DNA of 64,000 bases, from assembly GCA_021776655.1 (NCBI GenBank), contig JAJFFK010000002.1, positions 153,647-217,646 on the forward strand, read 5' to 3'. This DNA is from Henriciella sp. (GTDB taxonomy: Bacteria > Pseudomonadota > Alphaproteobacteria > Caulobacterales > Hyphomonadaceae). The position numbers and the translations under genes were made by a program. Of the stretch, positions 35,124 through 44,599 are shown piece after piece; within the stretch, counting starts at the first letter, position 1; every line of letters starts with the position of its first letter. The notes under the pieces are model-generated. The model searched no databases. It was not told where the DNA came from and saw only the letters and a list, made by a program, of their open reading frames with translations.

Positions 35124-35542
35124 ATGCGCCAGACCGCAATCGGAAAAAGCGAGCTTCGGGTCGGGCAAGTCGCGTTTGGCTGCTCACACTTTCTCCACGC
35201 GCGGCTGGCGGATGCCTCCTTGCGAATAGAAACGGCGCTCGATTGCGGACTGACCCTGATCGACACGGCAGACCTGTACGGGATTGGCAGTCCAGAAGGT
35301 TTGGAGGCAGCCGAGACATTGCTTGGTCAGGTGCTAGACGCTGACAAATCGCTGCGACAGCGCATGGTTTAGCGACTAAAGGCGGCATAAATCTGCCGCA
35401 GCCATACGATTTCAGTTACGATTATTTAATTGCCGCCCTTGATGCATCATTGCAGAGACTGCGCACAGATCATGTCGACCTCTACCAAATCCACCGCCCC
35501 GACCTGATCACCCCGCCGCACGCGCAACTGCGATCACGCTGA
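35124..35542 (+). pseudogene. Aldo/keto reductase remnant, frameshifted and truncated
   Basis: The first frame (from 35124) reads KSELRVGQVAFGCSHF and then CGLTLIDTADLYGIGSPEG, the N-terminus of an aldo/keto reductase with the catalytic D and Y. It ends at a TAG at 35370. Shifting one base at about 35366 restores LATKGGINLPQPYDFSYDYL and DHVDLYQIHRPDLITPPH, which stops at 35540; the C-terminal half is missing. Loss of one T in a T run explains the shift. A further scrap in another frame follows to about 35600. The region 35032-35610 otherwise holds no gene. Confidence 0.85.
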
Positions 35543-35610
35543 CCACGCGTGACAATTATGATGTGGTCGAAGCCTATCGCGGTACCGCGATGCCTTAATA
35601 GGTCCTGAGC

Positions 35611-36237
35611 CTAGGTATCATCTCGCTGGGCGAGCAGGTCAGCGGTCATGCCATTGATCTTCTCAATCAGCGCATCCGCAGAGCCATTATTCTTGTCCAG
35701 GATCGCAATGAACTGCGCCTGTTGCTCAATCGCGAGCCAAATCAAGTTGCCGTCAGCATTCAGCGCCACATCGACAACTTGATATTTGCCGCCGCGATTA
35801 AGCACCCGCCAACGAACTTCCAGCTTCTGTCCGTCAGCGCGGACGATTTGTGTATCGACAATTGAATCGTGCGCATTGCGATCAATCGAGCCGGTCACCT
35901 CAACGTCGCGACCTCTATATTCGTTGAAATAGAACTCGTAGACCGCCAATGAATAGGTCCGGAAAGAGTCAATATAAGCCTCCAGCTCTTCGGGCGTGAA
36001 GCGGCGCGAATATTTGCCAATCGTAAATTTCGCAATAGCGTTCAGATTGGTGAACTCATCCATATATTGCTGAAAAGCCAGGCGGCGGCCATCCACATCC
36101 AAATCACCGGCATTCAGCGAGTGCAACACGTCATTTGCATTGGCGCGAACATATTCTTCGGTCTGGGTGTCGGCGAAACCAGGCGCCGCACTGAAAGCGA
36201 TCATCACTGCTGCAATTAGCCATTTTCGGGAGGTCAT
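35611..36237 (-). CDS. mlaC: MlaC-family phospholipid-binding ABC transporter component
   Basis: A 208-residue protein with signal peptide (about 1-22, FSAAPGFAD). The MlaC/Ttg2D fold is indicated by FTIGKYSRRFTPEELEAYID and SFRTYSLAVYEFYFNEYRG, then the beta-sheet region VDTQIVRADGQKLEVRWRVL. In E. coli MlaC ferries phospholipid across the periplasm between MlaA and MlaFEDB. It is directly downstream of mlaA; the transporter genes mlaFED are not in this window. Confidence 0.92.
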   Translation of the reverse strand: MTSRKWLIAAVMIAFSAAPGFADTQTEEYVRANANDVLHSLNAGDLDVDGRRLAFQQYMDEFTNLNAIAKFTIGKYSRRFTPEELEAYIDSFRTYSLAVYEFYFNEYRGRDVEVTGSIDRNAHDSIVDTQIVRADGQKLEVRWRVLNRGGKYQVVDVALNADGNLIWLAIEQQAQFIAILDKNNGSADALIEKINGMTADLLAQRDDT

Positions 36238-36254
36238 ATTGGTCTTCCTATCGT

Positions 36255-37013
36255 CTACTCTTCATTTTCGTCGTCGAAATCATAATCATCGAATTCAGGC
36301 AAATTTGCGAACGGATCATCGTCAAGTTCGCCATCTCGGATAGCCGCTTGTCTTTGTTGTGTATAATTTCTGCGCAGCGCGATATAAGGCTCTGGCTGAT
36401 CGCGCAGTGTTTCGATTTGCTCGATCAATTCTTCACGCACGGTAACAGCGCCAACCACTTGGCGTCCGATTCGCACCTCTGTATCGCCATCAAATTTCGC
36501 CCAGGTCAGCGGGTCAAGCGCGGTATCAACGCCGAGGCCAAACGCATCCCTGACATTGCTTGGTCCAAACAAAGGCAGCATCAAATATGCCCCCTCGTCG
36601 ACACCCCAGACACCAAGGGTCTGCCCGAAATCCTCTTTATGCTCCGGCAAGCCGGACGGCGTCGCGATATCAAATACACCGCCAATTCCAAATGTCGTGT
36701 TGATCAGGAACCGGCCAACTGTCCCCAGGGCCGCGCCCGGCTTGCCTTGCAAAACCGTATTGGCAAACACAACTGGCTGGCGAAGATTACTCAGGACATT
36801 CGACACGCCATCACGTATCGGTTCGTTGGTCACAGCGCGGTAACCATGTGCGGCCGGGGCGAGCACGGCCCCATCAACAACATTGTTGAAGCCATAGACG
36901 CCGCGATTCCAGCCTTCCAAGGGATCATATACGCCATCGGTTCCCGGCGTGTTGGTTGACGCACAAGCCATTAATGAGAGAGCGGCCCCAATTGCTGCGA
37001 TCCATCTTTGCAT
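36255..37013 (-). CDS. mlaA: MlaA/VacJ outer-membrane lipoprotein
   Basis: A 252-residue lipoprotein with lipobox LMACAS (Cys 17). The conserved VacJ blocks are DPLEGWNRGVYGFN, GRFLINTTFGIGGVFD and DFGQTLGVWGVDEGAYLMLPLFGPSNVRD. MlaA removes misplaced phospholipid from the outer leaflet of the outer membrane. The C-terminus carries an unusual acidic tail ending in many D and E residues. It lies 17 bases upstream of mlaC. Confidence 0.95.
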   Translation of the reverse strand: MQRWIAAIGAALSLMACASTNTPGTDGVYDPLEGWNRGVYGFNNVVDGAVLAPAAHGYRAVTNEPIRDGVSNVLSNLRQPVVFANTVLQGKPGAALGTVGRFLINTTFGIGGVFDIATPSGLPEHKEDFGQTLGVWGVDEGAYLMLPLFGPSNVRDAFGLGVDTALDPLTWAKFDGDTEVRIGRQVVGAVTVREELIEQIETLRDQPEPYIALRRNYTQQRQAAIRDGELDDDPFANLPEFDDYDFDDENEE

Positions 37014-37157
37014 ATCTCAACGTCCTCTAATTGATCGCCGATATGTGCTTGCAATCAGCACATTGCAACTAAACCTTCCGTGAACAAGAAAAACAACGTT
37101 TAGCTTGCGACGGACGGATCACACAATCGAGAGATATTCCAGAAAGGTGTTGAAATT

Positions 37158-37179
37158 CATATAAATGAATGTTTATATG
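37158..37179 (+). promoter_or_regulatory. Putative ArsR-type operator of the methionine operon
   Basis: A perfect inverted repeat, CATATAAA, six bases, TTTATATG, ending 5 bases before the ATG of the ArsR-methyltransferase gene. The AT-rich 8-6-8 layout and position over the ribosome site fit autorepression by an ArsR/SmtB-type repressor. The flanking ATTCAT/ATGAAT adds a smaller overlapping symmetry. Confidence 0.65.
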
Positions 37180-37184
37180 TTGAT

Positions 37185-38162
37185 ATGAGTACCTTATCCA
37201 GTCAAATCGTCAACGCCTTGCGCGCCGCAGGGGAGCCAACCCGCTTACGTATACTTGCTTTATTGCGGCGTGGCGACCTTGCCGTTGGCGAGCTGGTCCA
37301 GATTCTCGGGCAGAGCCAGCCGCGCCTGTCGCATCATCTAAAAACGCTTGCAAATGCCGGCCTTGTTGAACGCCTGCCTGAAGGCGCATGGGTATTCTAC
37401 CGCGCTGTGGCAAAAGGGTGGGGCCGCCGCCTGCTCGATGGGATATTTGATGAGATCGATCTTGGCAGCGGTGAGTTCGCTCATGACGAGCTTGACCTGA
37501 GCAAAGTCCGCCGCACCAGAGCCACCTCGGCCGAAGCTTATTTTGGCGACATTGCAGAAGACTGGGACAATCTTCGCGCGCTGCATTTTCCGAATGAGGC
37601 GATTGAGCAGGCGCTGCTTGAGATTGCCGGACCCGGCCCACATCACCGCGTCATCGATCTTGGAACCGGTACTGGCCGGATGCTCACCCTGTTCTCACCA
37701 CTCGCCGACGAAGCTGAAGGGCTGGATTTGTCACATCAGATGCTGACCGTTGCTCGGGCCAATTTGGCACGCGCCGGGGTGACCAATGCCCGCGTGCGCC
37801 AGGGCGATGTCTGCGCGACGCCGTTCGAAACCAGCAGTGCCGACCTCGTGATCATTCACCAATTGCTGCACTATATTGAAGACCCGGCCTCAGTGATGGC
37901 AGAGGCCGCGCGCATTCTCAATCCTGGCGGGCAGTTGCTGATTGTCGATTTTGCGCCGCATGATCTCGATTTTCTACGCAGTGAGCACGGCCATCGCAGG
38001 CTAGGTTTTCGGCATGAGGATATGGCTGAATGGGCTGCAACCTCTGGCCTATCGCTGCCGCCTCCGCGCCAGTTCAAGCCGCCAAAGGCCTTGAAACAGG
38101 GCCTGAGTGTCTATGTCTGGAACGCCGCGCCGGGTGCCAAACGCCAGGAGGTCGCCGCATGA
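37185..38162 (+). CDS. ArsR-family regulator fused to SAM-dependent methyltransferase
   Basis: A 325-residue fusion. Residues 1-85 form an ArsR winged helix (EPTRLRILALLRRGDLAVGELVQIL, then QSQPRLSHHLKTLANAGLV). From about 110 a class I methyltransferase domain follows with motif I VIDLGTGTGR (156-165) and later VDFAPHDLDFLR. No metal-binding cysteines are seen in the HTH, so a SAM or SAH ligand is more likely than a metal. It overlaps metF by 4 bases (ATGA) and heads the methionine operon, so it is probably the operon's regulator (SahR-like, inferred). Confidence 0.9.
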   Translation: MSTLSSQIVNALRAAGEPTRLRILALLRRGDLAVGELVQILGQSQPRLSHHLKTLANAGLVERLPEGAWVFYRAVAKGWGRRLLDGIFDEIDLGSGEFAHDELDLSKVRRTRATSAEAYFGDIAEDWDNLRALHFPNEAIEQALLEIAGPGPHHRVIDLGTGTGRMLTLFSPLADEAEGLDLSHQMLTVARANLARAGVTNARVRQGDVCATPFETSSADLVIIHQLLHYIEDPASVMAEAARILNPGGQLLIVDFAPHDLDFLRSEHGHRRLGFRHEDMAEWAATSGLSLPPPRQFKPPKALKQGLSVYVWNAAPGAKRQEVAA

Positions 38163-39073
38163 GCACTCTGCCAATCGCCGCGCACCAGAATGCTGACGCG
38201 CCAAATGTCTCATTCGAATTCTTCCCGCCGAAAAATGCGAAGATGGCCGGGAAACTGTGGCAATCAATTGTCCGACTCGAACCAATGGCGCCGAATTTCG
38301 TTTCGGTGACCTATGGCGCTGGCGGCACCACGCACGACCGCACACATGACACTGTTCGCCGTATGGCGCAGGAGACCAGCCTGACCCCGGCAGGTCATTT
38401 GACCTGCGTCAGTGCGAGTAAACAAGACGTCCTGAAAGTCGCTGAGAATTATTGGCAAGCTGGCGTCAAACACATTGTCGCCTTGCGCGGCGATTCGCCC
38501 GCAGGCATGGGCGCGAAATTTCAGCAACACCACGGCGGCTTCCGCGACAGTGTTGACTTGATCGAAGGCATTCGCAACTGGCGGCCAGATTTGGGCCGCG
38601 TGTTCGAAATCTCGGTAGCCTGCTATCCTGAACAACACCCCGACAGCCAAGGTTGGGACAAGGATATAGCGTTCTTGAAAGCCAAACAGGATGCCGGGGC
38701 CGACCGCGCGATCACACAATTCTTCTTTGAGGCCGACACTTATTTGCGCTTCCTTGAACGCGCTCGAACGGGCGGTATAACCATGCCGATCATTCCCGGC
38801 ATCATGTTGCAACCCAATTTTACGGGCCTGAAAAACTTCGCCAGAACAGTTGGCGCGAGCCTGCCAGATTGGCTGCACACCCTTTATGAAGGCACTGAAG
38901 ATGACCCGGAAACCCGTGATCTGATTACGGCAAATGTCGCCGCAGAACTGTGCCACAAGCTCGCCGATGAGGGCGTCAAGGATTTCCACTTCTACACGCT
39001 GAACAAGGCCGGGCTGGCACTCTCGACCTGCCACTTGCTTGGCCTGAAACCCAAACCGGCGGAGGCCGCTTAA
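38159..39073 (+). CDS. metF: Methylenetetrahydrofolate reductase
   Basis: A 304-residue MetF, normal length. It opens with SFEFFPPKNAKMAGKLW, then FVSVTYGAGGTTHDRT, HLTCVSASKQDVL and ALRGDSPAGMG, and ends with FYTLNKAGLALSTCHLLGL. It reduces 5,10-methylene-THF to 5-methyl-THF, the methyl donor for MetH encoded downstream. Start by ATGA overlap with the regulator gene. Its own stop overlaps the start of the next gene (TAATG). Confidence 0.96.
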   Translation: MSTLPIAAHQNADAPNVSFEFFPPKNAKMAGKLWQSIVRLEPMAPNFVSVTYGAGGTTHDRTHDTVRRMAQETSLTPAGHLTCVSASKQDVLKVAENYWQAGVKHIVALRGDSPAGMGAKFQQHHGGFRDSVDLIEGIRNWRPDLGRVFEISVACYPEQHPDSQGWDKDIAFLKAKQDAGADRAITQFFFEADTYLRFLERARTGGITMPIIPGIMLQPNFTGLKNFARTVGASLPDWLHTLYEGTEDDPETRDLITANVAAELCHKLADEGVKDFHFYTLNKAGLALSTCHLLGLKPKPAEAA

Positions 39074-39972
39074 TGAGTGATATAAAAATATTCAATACCA
39101 CCTCTGGGATAGCATCCGAGTTAGTTGGAAGAAACGCTAGTCTTGAACGCGCTTTACAAAATCTCTTCGAAGCAAACTTGGAAACGCTTATTGGAGTTCA
39201 CTTCTTGGCATCTGAGTTTTCAACCACACATGGCGGCAGAATGGACACACTTGGCATTGATGAAAATCGCTGCCCGGTGATCATAGAGTACAAACGAAAC
39301 TCAAATGAAAACGTTATCAATCAGGGGCTATTTTACCTAGATTGGCTAATGGATCATCGCGCAAATTTCGAAATTCTTGTGCGTGATAAGCTTGGAAAAG
39401 ACACAGCCGCCAAGATCGAATGGAGCGCTCCTCGGCTCATTTGCATTGCCGGTGATTTTACCAAGTTTGATGAGCACGCTGTAAAACAAATGGGACGAAA
39501 CATTGAACTTATTCGCTATAAAATATTCGGAGATGACCTATTGGTTTTGGAACTTTTGACGGCCGTGATGCAGAATCAACGATCAACATCTACACTGCCA
39601 GCGAACCAGAATCAGTACAAAACTGTTGCTGAATACCTCGCGGACGCAAATGAAAACCTTAGAAACCTATACGCTGATTTGCAGTCATTTTTGAATTCAC
39701 TAGGTGATGACGTCCAAGAACGTACGCTTCAATTTTACATCGCCTTCAAACGTCTAAAAAACTTTGCATGCATCGAAGTGAAACCACAGATCAATGTTCT
39801 TCGGGCCTATATAAAAGTAGATCCCGATAAGATTGATATCGTTGATGGATTCACACGAGACGTTCGCGATGTTGGGCACTACGGAACAGGCGACCTGGAA
39901 ATTACTATTAGTGATCACGAAGATTTGGAACGTGCGAAGCCACTTATTTTAGAGAGTTATGAAAACTCATGA
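39073..39972 (+). CDS. PD-(D/E)XK nuclease-like and DUF5655 domain protein inserted in the methionine operon
   Basis: A 299-residue protein. The N-terminal half resembles NucS/DUF91-type PD-(D/E)XK nucleases: E25, then D58 in RMDTLGID and E72-x-K74 in IIEYKRN, the expected active-site spacing. The C-terminal ~110 residues match DUF5655 (LQFYIAFKRLKNFACIEVKP, then VDPDKIDIVDG). It is strikingly more AT-rich than its neighbours. Its ATG overlaps the metF stop (TAATG) and its stop overlaps the metH-N start (ATGA). Function is unknown; DUF5655 proteins often occur near restriction or defence genes. It is not expected in a methionine pathway. Confidence 0.8.
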   Translation: MSDIKIFNTTSGIASELVGRNASLERALQNLFEANLETLIGVHFLASEFSTTHGGRMDTLGIDENRCPVIIEYKRNSNENVINQGLFYLDWLMDHRANFEILVRDKLGKDTAAKIEWSAPRLICIAGDFTKFDEHAVKQMGRNIELIRYKIFGDDLLVLELLTAVMQNQRSTSTLPANQNQYKTVAEYLADANENLRNLYADLQSFLNSLGDDVQERTLQFYIAFKRLKNFACIEVKPQINVLRAYIKVDPDKIDIVDGFTRDVRDVGHYGTGDLEITISDHEDLERAKPLILESYENS

Positions 39973-41039
39973 CCAACCGAACTGACCGCATCGCCGCCCT
40001 GAAAGCCACCGCGAAGGAACGTATCCTGATCCTCGACGGATCGTGGGGCGTTATGTTTCAGCATATGGGCCTGACCGAAGACGATTATCGTGGCGCTCGT
40101 TTTGCTGACCATAAAGGCCAGATGAAGGGCAATAATGATATTCTCTGCCTGACCCGGCCAGATCGTGTCAGCGAGCTGCACAATGCTTATTTTGCCGCTG
40201 GCGCCGACATATCCGAGACCAACACGTTCTCGGCGACAACCATCGCGCAGGATGATTATAGCCTCGATCTACAGTCGGTGATCGACATCAATCTGACCGG
40301 GGCAAAACTCGCCCGTGCTGCCGCCGATGAATGGACCGCTAAAGAACCGCACAAACCGCGCTTTGCGGCTGGCTCTATCGGGCCGCTCAACAAGATGTTG
40401 TCCATGTCGTCTGATGTGAACGATCCCGGCGCGCGCGAAGTGACGTTCGATCAGGTCTATATCGCCTACCGCGAACAGATCAGCGCCCTGAATGAGGGCG
40501 GAGTTGATCTCTATATGATTGAGACGATTACCGACACGCTCAATTGCAAAGCCGCAATCAAGGCAATCATGGACCTTGAAGCCGAGGGCATGGACAAGTT
40601 GCCAATCTGGATTTCCGGCACGATCACTGACCGCTCGGGCCGCACCTTATCGGGCCAGACAGTCGAAGCCTTCTGGCACTCCGTGCGCCATGCCAAGCCG
40701 TTTGCCATCGGCTTCAATTGCGCGCTCGGCGCTGACCTGATGCGCCCGCACATCGCTGCCCTGTCGCGCATCGCGGATACGCTGGTTGCGGCCTATCCCA
40801 ATGCGGGTCTGCCGAATGAAATGGGCGAATATGATGAGACGCCGGGTCAGACCTCCGACGCGGTTGGCGGCTGGGCGCAAGATGGCATCGTCAATATCCT
40901 CGGCGGCTGCTGTGGTACCACGCCAGAACATATTGCCGCCATCGCCAAAGCGGTTGAAGGGGTGAAACCGCGCGCGCCACAGAGCAGCCCGCATGGTATG
41001 CGCCTGGCTGGGCTGGAACCGTTCGAACTGGCAAGCTGA
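39969..41039 (+). CDS. Methionine synthase, homocysteine-binding subunit (split MetH N-terminal part)
   Basis: A 356-residue homocysteine S-methyltransferase domain: ILILDGSWGVMFQHMGL at the start, ETNTFSATTIAQDDY, then the zinc ligands in IGFNCALGAD and ILGGCCGTTPEHI. In standard MetH this is the N-terminal module of a ~1230-residue protein; here it is a separate gene, with the folate and cobalamin modules at 41970-44588. Split MetH is known in Alphaproteobacteria. Two other genes lie between the halves. Confidence 0.94.
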   Translation: MTNRTDRIAALKATAKERILILDGSWGVMFQHMGLTEDDYRGARFADHKGQMKGNNDILCLTRPDRVSELHNAYFAAGADISETNTFSATTIAQDDYSLDLQSVIDINLTGAKLARAAADEWTAKEPHKPRFAAGSIGPLNKMLSMSSDVNDPGAREVTFDQVYIAYREQISALNEGGVDLYMIETITDTLNCKAAIKAIMDLEAEGMDKLPIWISGTITDRSGRTLSGQTVEAFWHSVRHAKPFAIGFNCALGADLMRPHIAALSRIADTLVAAYPNAGLPNEMGEYDETPGQTSDAVGGWAQDGIVNILGGCCGTTPEHIAAIAKAVEGVKPRAPQSSPHGMRLAGLEPFELAS

Positions 41040-41051
41040 AGGAGACCCGAC

Positions 41052-41618
41052 ATGGGCAAGACCTATGACAAACTCAACGACAATCTGATCGCCTTCATTG
41101 AGGCGCAGAAAATGTTCTTTGTTGCTACCGCGCCGCTCTGCGAAGATGGCCACGTCAACATGTCGCCCAAGGGCTATGACAGTTTCAAGATCATTGATGC
41201 GAATACCGTCGCCTATCTCGATCTTGGTGGCTCGGGCATCGAGACCCAAGCGCATGTTCAGGAGAATGGCCGCATCACCATCATGTTCTGCGCCTATGAC
41301 GGCCCGGCCAATATTGTCCGCCTATATGGCACGGGCGAAGTGGTCGATTTCGGCCACATGGATTACGCCAAAATGCTTAGCATGTTCCCCGGCTTTGAAC
41401 GCGCCCGCGCCGTGATTACAATCAAGGTCCACCGCGTCACCGATAGCTGCGGCTGGGGCGTACCTTTCTATGAGTTCAAAGGCGAGCGCGACCAACTCCA
41501 GCGCTATGTCGAAAACCCAAACCGCACCGATCAGGAATGGATGGACCGCCGCTACCAAGCCAACGCGGAGAGTATTGATGGGCTGCCGGGGCTAACCAGA
41601 ACGGAGAAACAAGGATGA
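41052..41618 (+). CDS. Pyridoxamine 5'-phosphate oxidase-like (PPOX) flavin-binding protein
   Basis: A 188-residue split-barrel protein: MFFVATAPLCEDGHVNMSPKGYDSFKII is the PPOX/FMN-binding start, followed by VAYLDLGGSGIETQAHV and ITIMFCAYDGPANIVRLYG. GGAGACC lies upstream of the ATG. FMN or F420 binding is typical; the substrate is unknown. It sits between the two MetH genes and overlaps the next gene by 4 bases (ATGA). Confidence 0.88.
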   Translation: MGKTYDKLNDNLIAFIEAQKMFFVATAPLCEDGHVNMSPKGYDSFKIIDANTVAYLDLGGSGIETQAHVQENGRITIMFCAYDGPANIVRLYGTGEVVDFGHMDYAKMLSMFPGFERARAVITIKVHRVTDSCGWGVPFYEFKGERDQLQRYVENPNRTDQEWMDRRYQANAESIDGLPGLTRTEKQG

Positions 41619-41968
41619 CTTATGTTGATGGCTTCGTGCTGGCAGTGCCAACAGCGAACAAAGAAGCGTATAAGATACATGCGGAAGAAGGCGCTGAGGT
41701 CTTCATGAAGTACGGCGCGCTACAAATATTCGAGTGCTGGGGCGATGATGTGCCAAGTGGTGAACTAACTTCATTCCCAATGGCTGTGAAATGCAAAGAA
41801 GACGAAACTGTCTGTTTTTCATGGATTGTATGGCCATCAAAAGAAGCTCGGGAAGCAGGCATGGAAAAGTGTATGGCCGATCCTTATTTTCAGGGCGACC
41901 CATCCGGTGTGCCTTACGACGGCAAGCGCATGATCTTCGGTAGTTTCGAAACACTTGTTACAGTCTAG
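41615..41968 (+). CDS. DUF1428 family protein
   Basis: A 117-residue protein with DUF1428 hallmarks: [58 protein letters not shown] and the closing [14 protein letters not shown]. The fold is ferredoxin-like (dimeric alpha-beta barrel); function is unknown. It overlaps the PPOX gene stop by 4 bases and ends one base before the metH ATG. Base composition is a little lower in GC than the metH genes. Confidence 0.92.
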   Translation: MTYVDGFVLAVPTANKEAYKIHAEEGAEVFMKYGALQIFECWGDDVPSGELTSFPMAVKCKEDETVCFSWIVWPSKEAREAGMEKCMADPYFQGDPSGVPYDGKRMIFGSFETLVTV

Positions 41969-41969
41969 A

Positions 41970-44588
41970 ATGACCCAATCCCTCTCCTCTTTCGTCAATA
42001 TTGGCGAGCGAACCAACGTCACCGGCTCAGCTCGCTTCCGTAAGCTGATTACGGCTGGCGATTATGCCGCCGCCGTCGAAGTGGCGCGCAGCCAGGTTGA
42101 AAATGGCGCTCAGATCATTGACGTCAACATGGACGAGGGCATGCTCGACGGCGCGCTGGCGATGACGACCTTCCTCAACCTGATTGCCGCCGAGCCAGAC
42201 ATTGCCCGCGTGCCGGTGATGATTGACAGCTCCAAATGGGAGGTCATCGAGGCGGGTCTGAAATGCGTTCAGGGCAAGGCCGTGGTCAACTCGATCTCGA
42301 TGAAAGAAGGCGAGGAGCAGTTCCTCCTGAACGCCCGTGAATGCCTGTCTTATGGCGCCGCGATTGTGGTCATGGCGTTTGATGAAGTCGGGCAAGCCGA
42401 CACCGCCGCGCGCAAGGTTGAGATTTGCCAACGCGCTTACAAGCTGCTGACCGAGCAAGTTGGCTTCCCGCCGGAAGATATTATTTTCGACCCGAACGTG
42501 TTCGCCGTCGCCACCGGGATTGAGGAACACGACAATTACGCCGTGGATTTTATCGAGGCGACCAAGGTCATCCGCGCCACTTGCCCCGGCGTGCATATCT
42601 CTGGCGGCCTGTCGAATGTCAGTTTCAGCTTTCGCGGTAACGAGCCGGTGCGCCGGGCGATGCACTCGGTGTTCCTTTACCACGCCATCCCAGCAGGCAT
42701 GGATATGGGCATCGTTAATGCCGGACAGCTCGACATCTATGATGAGATCGATCCGGAGCTGCGCAAGCGCGTCGAAGACGTCATTCTCAACCGTAACCCA
42801 GACGGGACTGAAGCCCTGATCGAGATTGCCGAAGGCTTGCGCGGCCAGAAAGGCAAGGCGATTGAGAAGGACTTATCCTGGCGCGAAGGCCCGGTGGCCA
42901 AGCGGATCGAACATGCGCTGGTCAATGGCATCACCGAGTTCATCACCGAGGATACTGAAGAAGCCCGACAAGGCTTTGAGCGCCCGCTACATGTCATCGA
43001 AGGCCCACTGATGGACGGCATGAATGTCGTCGGCGACCTGTTCGGGTCAGGCAAGATGTTCCTGCCGCAAGTTGTGAAATCGGCCCGCGTGATGAAAGCT
43101 GCCGTGGCCTATCTCGACCCATACTTGCAAGCCGAGAAGGTTGAGCTTGGCACGGTCGATCAGAGCAATGGCAAAATCCTGATGGCGACGGTGAAAGGCG
43201 ATGTCCACGATATCGGCAAGAATATTGTCGGCGTCGTACTGGCCTGCAATGGCTATGATATTATCGACATGGGCGTGATGGTTCCGGCCGAAGATATCTT
43301 GGATAAAGCCGTCGAAGAGAACGTCGATATGATCGGCTTGTCCGGTCTGATCACGCCGAGCCTTGACGAGATGGTCTATGTCGCGCGCGAGATGCAGCGC
43401 CGAGAGATGAAGCAGCCGCTGCTGATTGGCGGGGCGACCACTTCGCCGGCGCATACCGCGGTGAAGATCGAACCGGCGCGCAGCAATGGCGCTTGCGTTC
43501 ATGTCAACGATGCCAGCCGCGCGGTGGGAATTGTCTCGACGTTGCTCTCGGACGAAGACCGGCCGCTTTTCCTTGAAACAACCGCCGCGAAATACCAGCG
43601 CATGCGCGACGCGCGGGCGGGCGGCCCGCCTAAGCCGCGCCTGCCCATCGCCGAGGCGCGGGCGGCGCGCTACACGCCGGAAACGCCAGCCGCGCCGCCG
43701 CCGAGCTATACCGGAACGCAGGTCTTTACCGACATCGATTTGGGCGAACTGGCGGGCTATATTGACTGGACGCCATATTTCTCAAGTTGGGATTTGGCCG
43801 GACGCTTCCCGCAGATTTTGGACGATGAAATTATCGGCGCAGCGGCATCTGAGCTATGGCGCGACACGCAAGTGATGCTGCAACAGATCATCGGCCAGCA
43901 ATGGTTCAAACCGAAAGCCGTGATCGGGTTTTGGCCTGCGAAACGTGACGGTGACGATATCAAGCTCAACACTGGCGATACATTCCACACGCTACGCCAG
44001 CAGATGGTCAAAGATAATGGCCGGGCCAATTTTGCGCTGTCGGATTTCGTGGCGGAAAAAGACGATCATATTGGCGGCTTCGCAGTGACATCTGGCCCAG
44101 AAGCAGACAAATTAGCCAAGGAATTTGAGGCCAAGGGCGACGATTATTCTGCGATCATGGTCAAAACGCTGGCCGACCGTTTTGCCGAAGCAATGGCCGA
44201 ATATATGCACCAACGGGTGCGTAAGAATTTGTGGGGCTATGACAGTGATGAGGCGCTCGACGCTCAAGCCCTGATCAAGGAAAAATATGCTGGCATCCGC
44301 CCCGCCCCCGGCTATCCGTGCCAGCCCGACCACACCGAAAAAGAAACGCTGTTCAAACTGCTCGATGCGGGCCGGATCGGTATGCAATTGACCTCCAGTT
44401 TCGCGATGACCCCGGCAGCGTCTGTCTCCGGCCTCTACCTCGCCAATCGCGAAAGTGTGTATTTTGCAGTTGGCCGGATCGAGCGCGATCAGGTTGCAGA
44501 TTATGCCGCGCGTAAATGCATGGAGCTGCGGGTGGCGGAACGCTGGCTCGGGCCGATCTTGAATTATGATCCCTCCGAAACGGTTTGA
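41970..44588 (+). CDS. metH: Cobalamin-dependent methionine synthase, folate/B12/activation part (split MetH C-terminal)
   Basis: An 872-residue protein with the pterin-binding domain ([20 protein letters not shown] at the start, then [16 protein letters not shown]), the B12 cap and Rossmann binding domain ([20 protein letters not shown], lower axial His 413), and a C-terminal SAM-binding activation domain ([15 protein letters not shown]). The homocysteine module is on the separate upstream gene. It transfers the methyl group from methyl-THF through cobalamin to homocysteine. Start ATG 41970 follows the DUF1428 stop by one base. Confidence 0.96.
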   Translation: MTQSLSSFVNIGERTNVTGSARFRKLITAGDYAAAVEVARSQVENGAQIIDVNMDEGMLDGALAMTTFLNLIAAEPDIARVPVMIDSSKWEVIEAGLKCVQGKAVVNSISMKEGEEQFLLNARECLSYGAAIVVMAFDEVGQADTAARKVEICQRAYKLLTEQVGFPPEDIIFDPNVFAVATGIEEHDNYAVDFIEATKVIRATCPGVHISGGLSNVSFSFRGNEPVRRAMHSVFLYHAIPAGMDMGIVNAGQLDIYDEIDPELRKRVEDVILNRNPDGTEALIEIAEGLRGQKGKAIEKDLSWREGPVAKRIEHALVNGITEFITEDTEEARQGFERPLHVIEGPLMDGMNVVGDLFGSGKMFLPQVVKSARVMKAAVAYLDPYLQAEKVELGTVDQSNGKILMATVKGDVHDIGKNIVGVVLACNGYDIIDMGVMVPAEDILDKAVEENVDMIGLSGLITPSLDEMVYVAREMQRREMKQPLLIGGATTSPAHTAVKIEPARSNGACVHVNDASRAVGIVSTLLSDEDRPLFLETTAAKYQRMRDARAGGPPKPRLPIAEARAARYTPETPAAPPPSYTGTQVFTDIDLGELAGYIDWTPYFSSWDLAGRFPQILDDEIIGAAASELWRDTQVMLQQIIGQQWFKPKAVIGFWPAKRDGDDIKLNTGDTFHTLRQQMVKDNGRANFALSDFVAEKDDHIGGFAVTSGPEADKLAKEFEAKGDDYSAIMVKTLADRFAEAMAEYMHQRVRKNLWGYDSDEALDAQALIKEKYAGIRPAPGYPCQPDHTEKETLFKLLDAGRIGMQLTSSFAMTPAASVSGLYLANRESVYFAVGRIERDQVADYAARKCMELRVAERWLGPILNYDPSETV

Positions 44589-44599
44589 CGAAAGTCAAA

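Noticed and set aside
34967..35388. 125- and 118-codon frames over the aldo/keto reductase remnant
   Set aside because: They are other-frame readings of the pseudogene, which explains the conserved residues.
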